Origin: Talpa occidentalis
Taxonomy: Eukaryota > Chordata > Mammalia > Eulipotyphla > Talpidae
Direction: 5' to 3'
DNA: 64,000 nucleotides
Assembly (NCBI RefSeq): GCF_014898055.3
Contig: NW_023601104.1
Location: 44,885,199-44,949,198, forward strand
The notes below the pieces were generated by a model. That model did no database searches, was not told the origin of the DNA, and saw nothing but the letters and a program-made list of their open reading frames with translations. Shown piece after piece: positions 1 to 13,942 of the stretch. How positions within the stretch are numbered: the stretch's first letter is position 1; each line of letters begins with the position of its first letter. The translations under genes and the position numbers were made by a program.

Positions 1-3000
1 ACCATACAAACTAAAGCTAGACTTTCCAATACTTATGATTATTATTTTGTAAGAAGGCTAGTCCATTAGTAGTTAGTAATGATGATAGCAGGCTAGTTAA
101 ATTATTTTTCCCTAGCACTAGTAAATGTTATGAGTTTAGACATATAACCCTAGTCTCAATTTATTCATTTATAAATTATCCTAAAATCCCCTTGAAATTC
201 AATTTCTATTTTTATCTAAATGAGCTCCTCTTCTCCTAGCTACTACCCTTATAACTTTTCTCTGTGGATCAGCATTTTAGAGAAGATGAACAAACTATTT
301 TGGGTTTTAGCTGTACACCTCTAAACTAGAGATTAAGATAGAGTATATGTGTCATAATAACTTCTATATTTTCAAAATGTGTCATGAACTTCCCTAATGC
401 ATGGATTTATTCTCCTAATAGCAATAATGTTTCACAAAGTTATATTGCCATTAAGGAAACTTAAAACATCACTGCATGTTGTAATGTTATAATTTAACAA
501 AAAGAACTATGAAGTCCTCCATTATAATGACACATCTGACAGAAACTGCATTTAGACATGAATCATCCCACCAATACAAAAGAAGTTCTATAAACAAAGA
601 TTACCTCTCTTGTTCTTCTGTGAGAAATTAATACAGATTTGAAGGAAAATTATTAGTTTGCTCTGACAGTCTAAATACATATTTCTCCAGGGGAAAATAT
701 AGGGCTTAACCAATGCTTTTCTCAAATCAAATTTATTTCAAATACAATTATTTAACTAGAGTTACTTGGGATTATTAAATTCCTGCTACAAAGTTTACAA
801 AATCAACGGGAAAAAATTCTCTGGGACAGATCTACAATTAATAGATTATCAAGTTGAGAATATGAATATTTTTAATGTCACTGGGCTGAAATGCTTCCTT
901 CTTAGCTGCTTAATGTCTAGTTCATCTTGATTTTATAGGGTCCAGTGGGGGTTTCAGGGCTAAGCACTATAGTGAAGAGGTAGAGTAATTAGTCTCTGAC
1001 TTTAGGTAGCTATCATTTCATTAATGACAGCAAAATAAGGATCTACTTACTTAAAAATTCACATACAACAGATTTTGTAGGGAAGTAGCATTTTTCATAT
1101 GTTGTAGGGGCAACAAGATGTGTGTCTTCAACATTTACATTTATAACTGTTACCTTCACCTAAATTTTTCTCAAACTAATAACCCTATGACCTTCATTCC
1201 TCTTCAATTTAGTCATTCAGTTGATTAAAACTGGCAATATCTCACATTAGGAACTGTTTGACCCACAAGATTTTGAATTTGCAGTATTTTTACTCTGTTT
1301 CTGAATGTACTGTAGCTTTATTTTCTCACTAACTGGTCTCTCATCCTGACTAAATGCATTTCTCTGTTGTGCCTAGATTTCATAGTCAGTAAACCTGACT
1401 ATGGCTTATTTCACGAAAATTTCTAGTTACCTGTGAAGGGTTAAAAAAAAGATTATTTTTACTTCATATGATTCAACTCTCAGAACAAAAAATACATTTT
1501 AACAAAATATGGCTGAACTCTGAAGTGGGTCCTTCAAGCCTGAACTGCTCAGATAGGAATCACCCCACACATTAAACATCAAGTAAAAAGCCAGTGACAC
1601 TAAATGCAAATGCCTTATCACTGTGTTATATATAATACCTTTAATATCTAAGACCTATAGGCTTCAACTACTTTAGAGGACAGTCTTATGAAAAAGGGAG
1701 CTTTAGACAACACAAAGAAGATAAAATATTGCATAATCTTACCAACTTAATTAGTCATGTCATTCATGAATTCAACATTTTTTTAACCTTCTTTTGAGAT
1801 ATTCGTCACTAGTAAATCACACAAATTACAAAACCTAAACATTGCTGTTAGGGTCCTAAAATAAATTGGTGTCATTTGTTAAATAGCTGAACAATAATAT
1901 ACAGATTTAGAAGGGACTACTGCTGTGGAATCAGAATAATCAAATTCACAGTCAGGAATCAGACAGTATAGTGGTACAGTTTGTACCACTGTATCTTTGT
2001 GTTGATAATCTTATCTACCTTACAATATTGCACAGATAGAATGAGAACATATATATTAAGTGGCAGAATATCACTATTCTGGCTATAATTACCATCATTA
2101 TCATATTTTCTAATATTACAATAATAATTTACTAAATACAGGGAGAAATAGATACATTTCCTAATAAATCAGATAAGCTTCTCGGAGAACATAGCACTAG
2201 AACTGAGACTTGAAGGTATGTACACAGGAGGTTTTCAGAGAGATGAATAGAGAGGAGACAAGAACCAGCTAGCAGAGCGGTAAAAAGCCTATCACAATAG
2301 TACAGGAAAGATAATATGTGCTTAAGGTAAAGGAGGAGATAAATTAGATATTTATAGTGTGCACTGATACATTGTATAGCTGATAAGATTTTGGATTAGG
2401 AGAGGGGAATGAAATAATCCAAGGTCCTTGTGTTTTGTGGTTTACATAATGTGGACAATATTTTTCTTCATTGAAATCTGGTACATAAGTAAAAAGGTCA
2501 TTGATGAGTAAATTGAAGGCAAAATAACTAATGAAGTCTGGATTATATTGCATTTATATATCTGCAGGCTATGTTTGTTTGAGGTATTTAACTGATACCT
2601 GATAGGTAAAATAAGTAAGGGAAATTGACTTTATCTCTCTGTGCCAAATTGAACAATATGTTCCTCTAAAATGCACCACTACTACTCAGCTCCAGTTGAT
2701 CATTGCCATATTAGAATGTGGGGTCACTTGTGGCTGGTTCTTTCCAGTTTTTTCAAGGGAAATTCTAGATTTAAAAAAAAATCCTAAATATTGGTTTGAA
2801 GTAATATTTTTAATTATTTGAATACCCCAAAATGCCTATTCATATTTCTTCCAAAACTTTCAGTGTCACTTTTATAATTTACCCACCTAACTATGTATTG
2901 AAAACATACTAAACACTTACTCATTTACTAGTACTAGATATACATGAGTTATCTGAAGATATGTAGTAGTTAATACTGTAGAATTTTAAAATACTATCCA

Positions 3001-3121
3001 AAATATAGAGAAAATAAAGTTTGATTAGGTCCCTGGGGAAAAGCAATATGAATATTATTTAAGGGATGCTCATAGAAATAAGAGAATCAGAAGAAATTTG
3101 TATGCTAAAAATGATAATTTT
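1..3121. other. Intergenic AT-rich DNA, nothing recognised
   Basis: I see no gene, RNA gene or recognisable repeat here. Frames are short and broken by stops. Sequence composition is uniform and AT-rich, with no CpG cluster. Highly decayed repeats may be present below what can be seen by eye. Confidence 0.6.
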
Positions 3122-3131
3122 AAGAAATATG

Positions 3132-3516
3132 AATTATATATTCAGAACTCTTGCCATTTGCAGCAACATGGGTGGAACTGGAGGGGATAATGCTAAGCAA
3201 AATATTCAGAAGGGGGAGACAAATATTGGATAGTGTCACTTATAAATGGAATATAGAAAAGCAAAACAGAAGGTCAGTCAATATCAAACCAAAAACAAAC
3301 CCTAAAAATCTGACTGTGGAATTGAGGTCATCAGAGAGGTGTGGGAAAATGGAAAGCAAAGTGTGGAAGATGCCCAATGGACTATGATGGAGGACTATGG
3401 GTACCTTGATGGCGGGTGTGGTGTGGTAACATACCTGTGAAGAAGTGTGATCCTATACCTCTGAATCATATACAGTATTCTAAACCAATGTTAGTTTCCT
3501 CAATTAAAAAAAAAAA
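3132..3516 (+). mobile_element. L1 LINE, 5'-truncated 3' end
   Basis: This is the last part of L1 ORF2 and the 3'UTR in plus orientation. The conserved L1 stretch encoding the ORF2 C-terminal region (gcaacatgggtggaactgg near 3161) is followed by the typical nucleotide order of an L1 3' end and a poly(A) run at 3506-3518. The ten bases aagaaatatg occur just before it (3122-3131) and again at the end of the tail (3517-3526), a target-site duplication as expected for target-primed reverse transcription. A small internal deletion lies just before the ttgccatttgc motif. The reading frame from 3151 is L1-derived and is not a gene. Confidence 0.85.
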
Positions 3517-3526
3517 AAGAAATATG

Positions 3527-6500
3527 CAGTGGTTAAATGAGGCAAAATCTACAAAAAGATGAGTAAAACTGGTATAAAATTATATAGTTGGCTTAGTAAT
3601 AATGGAACCCTTTGAGGAAAAGAGTCCCAGAAACATAATGAGATGGAAACCATACTTTAGTGATCAGGGAGCAAGTACACAGAGAAGTGGGCATCATGAG
3701 TATAGTTGATTATTTCTAGAGTCTTAAGTATGAAAGAATAGAGGGAAATAACACAATAGATAGTTGGAAATGCAGGATTAAAGTATACTTTTATCAGATT
3801 TGAGACAATTGAGAATCATGAACTGAGATTCCATGAAAAAACTCTATAGCAGCCAAACCTTAATCTTAAGAGTGGCAGAAGATAAATAGTGTTAATCATT
3901 TCCCCTTAATCTTCTCAGTGACCACCGAATCTTAGTGCCTCATCCCACTCCTCCTTTGAACCTTGATTATTGCTTCTGGGAAAACTCAATTTCAGTCAAG
4001 AAGTTTGAAACATATATGAACATATGTGTCCCATGGGTTCCATTCTGCTTCTGGAACATGCCAAGTTTTGTCCCTTAGAATTTTAACATTTGCTCTTCCC
4101 CTTGACTCCAGTATGCTTCCCCAGAAATTCCATTGGTTGGCTATTTCATATCCATTACTTCCAAGCTCCAATATGAATCATCAGACTGGCTTTCCTAACC
4201 ACACTATGTAAAAGGAGACATCTTACTATTCTCCGTGTTATTACCTATTTATTCCTTTATAAATTCCTGTCTAAATTGCAAACTCATCCTCTGGAGGTCC
4301 CCTCTCCAAGTTCACAGTGCATCTCTAGAATCCAGCTACCACTGTTCATGCTCTACAGTTTTAAGATAGAGCATGTTTTATTTTTTTATTTTGTTTTAAT
4401 TTTCTCCTAAGTTCATAATCATTATCTGCAGAAAGGTTGATGTGCTGAAAGCTTATTATTAAAATGTTTTCTTTCTTTAAAACTCTGAAAAGTACCTATT
4501 ACTTGGAAAATGCATGTCTTATGATAATTTCTTAAAAATAAAACATAAAAGTGCATTTTTGATAATAAAGTCTTCAAAGTGAAATAGCAAAAATTTTGAG
4601 ATATATTTCTTGTTAATTTCTTTGTAATACTTTGCTTTAGCTTGCAGTTATGTTTTTTTATGTATAGTTCTATTTCTGACTCATTTCAATTAATTATGCT
4701 CTAAAAATGGCTGAAAAAACTTACAGAGATACTTAAACATTAGAAGTATGTGACTCATTGAGGAAAAGACTGTAAAGTCTCTGCGATAACAATACAGGTC
4801 CATATTTTAAGTTAAAAATTCACGATTTTCTCAATCAAGAAAACAGCCCTGTATATAGCTCATATTTCTTTTTCTTAATTACATTTTTATATTCCAAACT
4901 TACAAAAATGATTAGTGCACATTATGAGCTAATTACTTTTCAACTTCATTTTAATTAACAATGCTATTTTTAGAGAAACCAGAGCAGTGGCACACATAAC
5001 TCACATCGCTTTGATATTTATTTTTTTGCTACTCTCTCTTTAACTCAAATGACTATATTATTCCCTTCAAATTTATCAAAATCAGGACTCCCCTGGGCCT
5101 CCAACTTAGTATGCTAAGCTTTATTTTGGAGCAAATTTTTATAGTGGAGAACATTAGGGGTTTATAATGGCTAAGTCAGCAGACCTTTAACTATAGTTGT
5201 AATAAAGGGCATCTCAAGCAGAGAGATCATGCTCTCACAAAAATCTCCACAGTAATATCTTCAAGCTAAAGAGGAACAAGAGCCCCTGATTGGCACTTTG
5301 TTACTTGAATAGTGCCCCACTGATGGGGCAGAAAGGACATTAAGGATGATTTTAGCACCATCTAAAATCTTGCCAATGCCAAACTTAAAGCAATGAGAAC
5401 CATAATGTGGTTTCTAAGATATGCTTTGGTATCATGAAAGCTTTGCTTTCCACCCAGGACTCTTCTTCATAGCTATTACTTACACAAGGCACTCTTCATC
5501 ATTATGTCTTCTGTCTTCCTCTGCAGGAGACAAACTAGGGAATCATCTTCATTCATATGCAGCACGTTCTTTCTGCTACTAGTGCCAAAATAAATGGGTT
5601 TTATTAAAAATTAAAAGTATTGGTTTTACTTTCCATCAGGATTTGAAATGTGAAGTATCATTTTCAGTCCTGTTTTCACACTCTCATCCTTCTTGTTTTG
5701 TACCTCAGGACACTGCTATTAACAGATAGGCCCCATTCCCAGAGACCTTAAATTATGTCAGCCTCACCTGAACTCTCAGTCATGAGACAGTAACAGAGCA
5801 AAGGACTTTTCAAAGGATAGGTAGGGAGATGCGCCACTGGAAATAAACCTTTTTCTTGATCTTGTGTCAGGATGATGCTGAGAAAAATATATGTGGTTTC
5901 TTATCATCTTATAGCACATGGCCCTTAAAACTCGAAAAGGCTATTATATACATTGAGAAATGTTAAAGGTCCAAAGAATTACTCCACAGTGTTCAACTCT
6001 CTTCAAAAAATACAACTAACAAGGCATATTCTGGATGGTGTTCCTGTGGACATTTGCTACATGGTGTGCTTGTTTCCTTTTTGTAATGTTAACTTTCAGG
6101 CTCTAGTTGGTATTTTTGGAAAGCAGAAAAGTATGTATTTTGTTAGTTGCCAAAATTGGCTCCACAGAGCAGCATGCTTTGCAATTTGAAGGTTAAGTTC
6201 CTTTCAAAGAGACTTGTTGGAACTGCTCTTCTCACTCCTATTAACTAGTGGAACTGTCTGACCTTTATAAGTGCAAGTCAATATTCACACTGTCAGAGGA
6301 GTATCAGTGGGAGTAATCTTTTCAGTCCCAGAGAGAAACAGTTTGCCACAGGCAGATCATGACTAGAGAAGGGGAGCTGGTGAGCAGTGACATAAAACAC
6401 TTTTAAGTGAATTCAAACAATGTCTTTGACACCGCTTGGAATTTTATTCAATTTTAGTTATAACAGTGCCTACTAGTCCCTCTAAACTGCAAAGGTGTCA

Positions 6501-6887
6501 TTTTGAAATAATAAAGAAATAGAATGTGAAATGAAGCCTGTTAAATGGGCTCATCCTGTTTTATCCATACTTTTGAGTCACAGGTGACTTTTTTCACTAA
6601 AACATATCTAAAAAGCATTCATAAGTGAACATTATTATTTTTAATGAACATCAATAATCCTTTTTCTCCGTCCATTCAAGACCTCATCCTGGGGGTCTTT
6701 AATAAAATTAGGAAAGGAAAATCTATTTTTTTTTTTTGCTTTTGCGCTCCTGTCATCAGTTTAACTTCAAAGCAATTATTTCAAGTAAATCATTTTCCAA
6801 TATGATGTTCACAAAAGTAAAGTGCACTATAATGTTGGTTTAAATTTTGGTTGGCATTCTCTCCATTAAAATTTTGTCTTTTTTAAA
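3527..6887. other. Intergenic DNA, nothing recognised
   Basis: No supported gene or recognisable element. There are short T-rich and A-rich runs only. The 78-codon frame from 5953 has no recognisable domain and no promoter or splice context. Confidence 0.55.
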
Positions 6888-7480
6888 ATTGTATTCTATT
6901 TTATTGAGCTAATGTTGGTTTACAACATTGTATATGATTTAGGGATATCAGTTCATACCTCATCAGATCTATCTGTGTTACCACACCACATCCACCAAAA
7001 AAAGCACCGATAATCTGCCACCTTAGTCTTAGTTGGCCCCTCCCTTTTGCTTCCTATCCTACTCCCATCTTCTAGTAGCCTACTTTCTACAGTCAAATTT
7101 CCAGAATTTGTTCTGTTTTAGTTTCGTCTGTTCCTTTGTTTTATTTCTTTATAGTCCACATATGAGCAAAATCATCTTTTATTTGTCTTTCTCCTGACTT
7201 ATTTTGCTTAGCATTATCCCCTACAGTTTCATTCATGTGCTCGCCAGTGGCAAGATTGCATACTATGTTTGGATATAAGCTCACTAGTATTCCATTGTAT
7301 GTATGCATGTGTGTACACACCCCTCCCACTACTTCTTTATCAACTCATCTGTCATTGGGCACTTATATTGTGTCCAAACCTTGACTGTAGTAAATAGTGC
7401 TTCAATGAACATAAGAATGCATATAGCACTTCAAATATTAGAGTTTTGTGTTTTCTAGGTGGATACCTAGAATGTGTGTG
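6888..7480 (-). mobile_element. Old L1 LINE 3' end
   Basis: Read on the minus strand, this carries the end of L1 ORF2 and the 3'UTR. Plus-strand landmarks are ttattgagctaatgttggtt near 6902, the block around 7150-7230 equivalent to the L1 'agtgaaataagtcag' region, and the block around 7330-7420 equivalent to the 'tggatgaagaaataatg' and 'acagtcaaggtttggac' part of ORF2. Many substitutions indicate an old copy. Its open frames (7141-7329 and 7352-7534, minus) are remnants or chance frames. Confidence 0.8.
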
Positions 7481-10059
7481 TGTGTGCGCACCACTTGTTT
7501 TATATATGTATATATATAAATTATAAATATACACGAATATACTTTTATAATTTTGTAAGAAAGTAACTCACACACTTATGGGAATGAGTTGAGAGAGAAA
7601 ATATTTTAAAAGGACTCTCATTGTTCAGTATTAAGACAAACTGGGCCTCAAAGTAAACAATTATAGAAATAGAATGTATATAACATTGAATTAAAAATCT
7701 ATTCATTGTTTTATACTGATTTTATTAAAAAAGTGAAATAAAGGGGCATGTGGAGATAGATTATTTACAAAAAATAAGGTCAAATGAATTATTAAACATA
7801 GAAGAAATTGTGGCAATATAATGTCACTATTCCACAATCACCATAACAATAATACATTTAGAAAAAATCATCAATATATGATAAAAACGCTAGGTAAGAT
7901 ATCTTTGAAAAATCAAATGTAGGCTCTGTGCATCACTTCACTATTCATTACAAAAAGAAATGTATCTTTTCTATGGATAAATCTGGTAAAGACTATTTTA
8001 TTCAACTAATTAAATTATATCACCTATAATGTTGTCGATTGACATCATGTGCTTTGCAATATGCCAAACTAATCACCCATTTAGTATTTCCACCTAAATT
8101 TCTTAAATGAGTCTAATCATGATAAAAACAAATTAGAAAACCCATGTTAAGGGAGTCATTCCATAAAAAACAAACTTAACTAGACTCTCTAAAATTGTCA
8201 GTAGTCTATAGTATTTAAAAAAAAAAATCTGTAGAAAGTTTAAAGGAAACTAAAAAGCTTAGAAGTGGGGTAGGATATAACAAATTTGAGACTTCAGTAT
8301 GTTTTGTTAGGTTTGGTTCAGAGAGTTCTAGACTTGTTCATAATTTTTAACAAAATAAGCATCATTGACATCTGAACAATTAATGGAAAGATCTTTGCAT
8401 TAAAGTTTATGGTAGTATACAAAAATTTACAAAAGTAAATAAAATGATGTTTTTATTCCTCAGAGAAACCCATAGGTCATACAGAATGAGACACTCCCAA
8501 AGAGGTTCTGCTGCCTGATTACCACTGAGTTTTTATGTTATATGTGGGGGTGAAGATTGCACTAGAAAGACAGATTTGGAACCAAGCCCATAATTCTGAT
8601 TAGTTTCATAAAACATCCACACTAACAATCCAAAATTCTCTCACAAGATAATTTAATGAAAAAATCAGCATTTAAACATTGTTCACTTTTTCCCAAAATG
8701 AATCAGTTCACAGAACACGTGGCTCTCTCTTTATCTCTTTTTTTCTCATTTGTCTAAAAAATTCATTTATCTCTCTTTGCATTTGTTCAGTGAGCGACTT
8801 TAGAGCTTCTCTGTCATTTTTATAAGAGTTTCAAAAGAGCTTTAAAATTTACTGAATGGTGACGAATTCTTAATATAAACTCATTATTAAATCATCTCAC
8901 AATACCAAAAGAATACATAAATGATACAAACATGCAGGCACATCTGGATGGAAAAAAACAACTTAAGATTATTTTGTCACATTAGCACTCCCTGTTTCAG
9001 GTCAGGCTGGTCCTAGAGAAAGAACTGAACGTGTCAAATGGCCACAGCTCACACTAAAATGAATATAGAGTGTAATAATGAGGCTTCAAACAAGATTACA
9101 AAAGCCTGGCTCTTTGTAATGCCAATGTTCAATTAAAAATTATTATTTTAAGTCAGCCCAAATTCTAAAATCTTGATCATATATCAAACTCTCCAGGATC
9201 TGTATAGACTATAATTTTGTAATCTTAAGTATTACTTTTGCTTTTGTTTTCCAGGCAATTGACAATTTTCCAGCCAAAATGACAATTTTCATTTTACTTT
9301 AGGGTATGCTATCCTTTATATTGTGCACTCTCTCTTCTTTTTGTCTGGAATGCCATTTAACCTTATTGCTACCTTATTGCTGGAATACTTCATTTAACTT
9401 ATGTTTTACACCTTATATTTTGAGAAAAAGCATGGTCAGTATTTTTATCCTATACTAGATACATTCTAAATGATGTTCTTGCTTTAAATTATAATCACAG
9501 CTTTCATTTATATAAATGAAAGTATCATTGTTAGTAAGATAGTTGACTAGAAATCCTAAAACAAAAAATTTCTCCCACTGTGGATATCCTAAAAATTCTA
9601 GGAAAAATAGAAACAAAGTAAATGAATTCTATAGGTGATGAGAATAATGAAGTTGGAAACACTTTTGTTATGAAGATAGTGAAAGCACAGGTGCCTGGAG
9701 GCTATTTGCAGATCTTATTAACCTAGAATCTTGGGAGAAAAAATCTTTCCTGAGGTTTCACACATGTGCATGTCTTTCTTCTTTCACTGTACTTGATATT
9801 TGTTATTTATATTACCTATATGGTCCAGGAAACCCTAAGTTGAAACATTAATTTAAAAGTTATTGCCTAGTGGTACCTAGCAAAAGGAAATACAAATATT
9901 CTCTGAAGGGATTCAGTTTCAATTCAAGACACATAGATTCCCACACATGAAACCCTGCCAAAGTTGATCTCACAATAAAATTTTTCCTAAAGGAGAAATA
10001 AGCCACCACAATTAGGAGTTAGGAAAAATAACAAGCAGCAAAATAGGAAATTCCAAAAT
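7481..10059. other. Intergenic DNA, nothing recognised
   Basis: AT-rich sequence without a supportable gene or clear repeat. A short TG run and an alternating TA stretch lie around 7470-7530. Confidence 0.5.
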
Positions 10060-11400
10060 TACAGATCTTGGGAACAGATTATAAGCAAAGGGTGTTTAAA
10101 AGATCTAACTATAGAAGAGTTTAATAAATAAGAAACTAAGACACTTTGAAAATAAACCTAACATTATTCAATAAAGAAAAAAAAAGAATTGCATCCAGAC
10201 TTCCATTTGTAACAGAAATATATCCTAACTGGGAGGAAAAACTCAATGTAAAACATGAAATGAAGAAGATACAGGAGGAATTATGAAAGAACATCTTATA
10301 ACCTCCAAGTTTATAAATTCTTTCTGAAAATAAAAATCACATGAACCATTAAAAAAAGGACTGAGAAATTTCTCTTAGAAAAGTAAAAATTTTTTACATG
10401 GTAACTAACATTCAATAACAACAGTGTGAAAAAAAATCACAAATGGGAAAAGAATTGAAACTCACACTACAGAATAAAGGAGTTAACCTGTCCCTTATAT
10501 TAATAAAGAAAGTCTACAAACTGAAAGGGAAACACTTAAATATAATATGGTTATGACATATAAGCATGTTGTTTTCAGAAAATACAAATGCCTTTTAAAC
10601 ATGAAAATGTGTTTGCCTCAGTCAATACAAGGTAAAGAAAATTAAAACAACTAGGAAATACCATTTTGCACATATTAGATTAATAGAATTGTAACTATCT
10701 GTTGAACCACTACACTATTTAGAATGCAGGGTAAACTGTCCCAGCACTCATTGCAAATGGGATTGCAAACGGCTACAATCCTTCTAGAATGCAATTAAAA
10801 AAAAAATATTGTTAAAACAACAGATTCATGGGCCTCCCCGGTGGTGCAGCAGTTGAGCACTGGGTTGTGAGGCTGCAGCACTGGTTCGATCCCTGGCTGC
10901 TGGGCGAGTGTCCCACATGGTGCACAGACCTCCCCTGCCACCCGCTGCTCCCCTCAGCAGTGTATTTCATCAGTCTGCCTGCTCTGCTCCCCGCTCTGGC
11001 TCTGGTGAATTCTCTCACCCTCCTGCGCTTCTGACTGTCCCAGTGCTTGTATAAATAAATCAATAAATCTTAAAAAAAACCCAGATTCATGTAACTTCAT
11101 GAAATCAGCAAAATCAAATCTACATGTTAATTGATTATACATTATTTATTGACAGAGTGCTAGTACCAGCAGAAGTAAATAAACTATTATAAGAGGACTG
11201 AATAAATATATTAATGTATATCCATAAAATGGATTACCATGCACCTGTTAAAAATCACAATAAAGAAGCTCTTCATGTACTAATAGGAATACCATCTTAG
11301 TATATTATTAACTAAAAAAATGTTGAAGAGGTGATGATTGTAGGCTACCTTTTGTGATAAAAAAGGATTAGAACTCATTTTAATTGCCTTAATCAGTATG
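10060..11400 (+). mobile_element. Ancient L1 LINE fragment, split by a SINE
   Basis: Degraded L1 ORF2 in plus orientation. The segments near 10560-10690 (equivalent to the conserved L1 'aaatgcaaattaaaacaac' region) and 10700-10800 (equivalent to the 'gtggtgggaatgcaaat' region) are recognisable. The L1 is interrupted by a SINE at 10831-11081 and appears to resume to about 11400. The 5' limit is a guess, because the first few hundred bases are only loosely L1-like. Confidence 0.55.
10831..11081 (+). mobile_element. tRNA-derived SINE, subfamily A
   Basis: A near-complete copy. The head has box A (gtggtgcagcagttgag) and box B (ggttcgatccc), the pyrimidine-rich body follows, and the tail is AATAAAT plus TCTT and poly(A). 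It is flanked by the exact duplication cagattcatg (10821-10830 and 11082-11091). It is inserted into an ancient L1 and is therefore younger than that L1. The open frames on both strands across it are typical shadows of this SINE. Confidence 0.95.
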
Positions 11401-11999
11401 CAAAATCTCTTCTAGATACCTTTAACAGTCTGCATTAGAAATCAAGTACATTGTGTTCAGAAGGTATCATAGTATGTCTTTTTATCATTCTCATATCAGA
11501 GAAGTCAGTTAAATAGGAGGCTCAACAGAAGGCATTTTTAACCAAAAGGGTTTAACTAAGTCTCAGGCACTAATATACTAACAGTGGAGAATCATTATCA
11601 CACTTAATACTCTTGGAAAGGTGGAGAACATAGCTTTGTAGAAGCTCAAGAAGAGCTCTGTTCAGATCTGTAACCTGTAGAAGGGCAAAGCAACTGAGAG
11701 AATCCCCAATGCCAGAGCAGAGAGGAAATGGGGAATAAATATTCATGTATTCAAGATTCAACTCTTGAATCTCCCTGTGACTTTCATTGAACAAATTTAG
11801 CACCAGAAACCAGATATCAAGGAACCCCCAAGCAATGCAGTCCAAAAGGTGAGACTTCTGGTGCACAGAGCAAGAGAATGATGAAGAAGAATATGTTCCT
11901 ACTATATGCAGTTTAAGATCAGAATTACATATAATGTAGCAAACAGATTGAGGAAATTAGAAGTATGACAGTTTTGTGATAGCAGGACTTTGGCTCAAA

Positions 12000-12440
12000 A
12001 GCAATTTTTATCCATATCAGTGGATACATAAATAGATACGAACTTTAGAAAGTAATTCAGTAATACCTAGTTAAATTTGAAGATGTACATTCCTAGAACC
12101 AGTAATTCTGCCCTGAAATAAATCACCCTAGGGAAATTTACTCATTTGTACCTAAAGACATGCATGAGAATGTTCACCACAGTTTTTCTGTGATAGTATA
12201 AATAATGGAAAATCACTTGAAAGTTCATTAATAGGACAGTCAAAATATGTGCCATATTCATACAGCAAAAGCATGGACAGCAGTGAAAAGGAATATATTG
12301 GATAGCTATATTGGAGATACAGCTATCAAATGTCTTATAGAAGAGAAAAAAATTGCAAATGATATTATTTATATAGAGTTTAGCAGCACATAAAAGTATA
12401 TATTGTATAAGAGTAATAGCATTTTTAGGATGGCCGCCTT
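12000..12440 (+). mobile_element. Ancient L1 LINE ORF2 fragment
   Basis: The plus-strand nucleotide order matches the end of L1 ORF2 from an old lineage. It includes the part around 12090-12130 equivalent to the conserved 'cagcaattccactcctagg' region, the part near 12160-12190 equivalent to 'aatgttcattgcagca', and the part near 12240-12290 equivalent to 'gtggtatattcatacaatgg'. It is heavily substituted with no intact frame. Confidence 0.6.
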
Positions 12441-12576
12441 AGCAAAACACTTAACTATTTGAGAAATGTTTCTTTCAAACTATGAAATGGGTATGATAGT
12501 GCTCATAATATTTTGATATATTATTAGATATATCTGAAATATAATAAAACTTAAGATATTGAGTAGAACCAAAGTT

Positions 12577-12622
12577 TACATATATATAAATATAAATATA
12601 TATTATATATATATATAAATAA
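12577..12622. repeat. TA-rich simple repeat
   Basis: An imperfect alternating TA/TAAA tract (tatatataaatataaatata and similar). It is low-complexity DNA with no gene function implied. Confidence 0.85.
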
Positions 12623-12947
12623 TACAATTGAATGTGAAGGTATATAGGACCTTTAAGAGATAATGAAGGTTAAATGAGAGCATAACAATAAAGGCCTAAT
12701 CCTATGAGACTGTTATTCTTATAAAAAGGGAAACATCAGGGAGAAATTACATAGAGAAAAAGCTATATGAGGACAAAGAGAGGGGAATCTCAGTCATGGA
12801 AAGAAGATACATGTATGAAATACACAAGTATTACAGGACAGCACAAGATTCCTTTCCAGTAATAGTACATGTGATTGTCTCTCTTTCACTTTTGTGACTT
12901 CTGTTTGAAGATGGTAGGTGCATGTGATAAAACACTGACTTTTTAGG

Positions 12948-13213
12948 CTCTTTTTTTTTTTCTTTCTCTTTTTTTCTTTCCCCCTAAGGGTTTGCTAGGG
13001 TTGCAACACTAAGAATTCCAGATGGAGAAGGATTCCTTCCTGCTCATGCATGGAAGCCTGCCAAAGAGGGAGAGGCTGCAGTTTAAATTAATCTTCTATT
13101 GGGGGTGGGGAAGACCTCAGCAGTCCCCTAGAGGATTTGAAAAACATATTTACACCTCCTGCTTTGCCAACAGCGACAGCAAAACAAATCATTCCTCTGT
13201 ACAGACAGCATGA
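12948..13213 (+). other. Exon-like segment of unknown status
   Basis: A pyrimidine run of roughly 35 bases (about 12950-12985) ends at a taag dinucleotide context that resembles a splice acceptor. It is followed by a more GC-balanced stretch containing a 63-codon frame from the ATG at 13022. I do not recognise the peptide, and no donor site clearly closes the segment. It could be a lncRNA exon, a conserved noncoding element or chance. I see no partner exons in the window. Confidence 0.2.
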
Positions 13214-13942
13214 TGGAAGCATATTTAACAGAGGGGAAGTTCAAAACAACAATCGCTCAGATTACCTCAGAACAAGACATTTCAAGAAGGAACTCCATTT
13301 TTTCACTTCATTTTTTCAGAGATAACAGAATATTCTCTATCATAATCTTCACCTCTCCCCTATCCCAATCTAAATGACATACTGAGCTTAGAAAGGGGTC
13401 TTCCCTAATACCCTTTCCCAAGAAGTAAAAATCTAGTTTATAATTCCATAGCAAATATATCACAGACATATTGTAATTGTCAAGGAGGTGAAGACTTGAA
13501 GTTGGCTTTAGTAATGTGTTTGGCTCTTAATCCAAGGTTAACAGAGGCAGTTTTGAGTTCATGGAGATGTCACTGGAAAGAGTGTTAATAACTCATCCAT
13601 CTTGCTTATCCTTGTTTTTCATTGACTTCCTTGGTGTGGGATAATAGGTAATGTGTTGAAATTTCAAGAGAACAATTTATTTTACCTCATCTTTTCCATA
13701 CTTAAATACATCCAAGTATATGCTTATCTCTTATTCTGCATTTTATGCTGCAAATATACCAAACTGAACTCTGAAATATGCAGAAAGTCAACCACATGAC
13801 AATTTTGTGAATTGCAGCAATCCTGTAGACATCTGTGAGGTTACTATACTCTTGAAGACAATATCACATCCAGTTCCGTGGAATTCTGTATTCCACTTAT
13901 GCAAAATCTCCTTTTTTAAAAATTGCATCACAAAACTATTCT

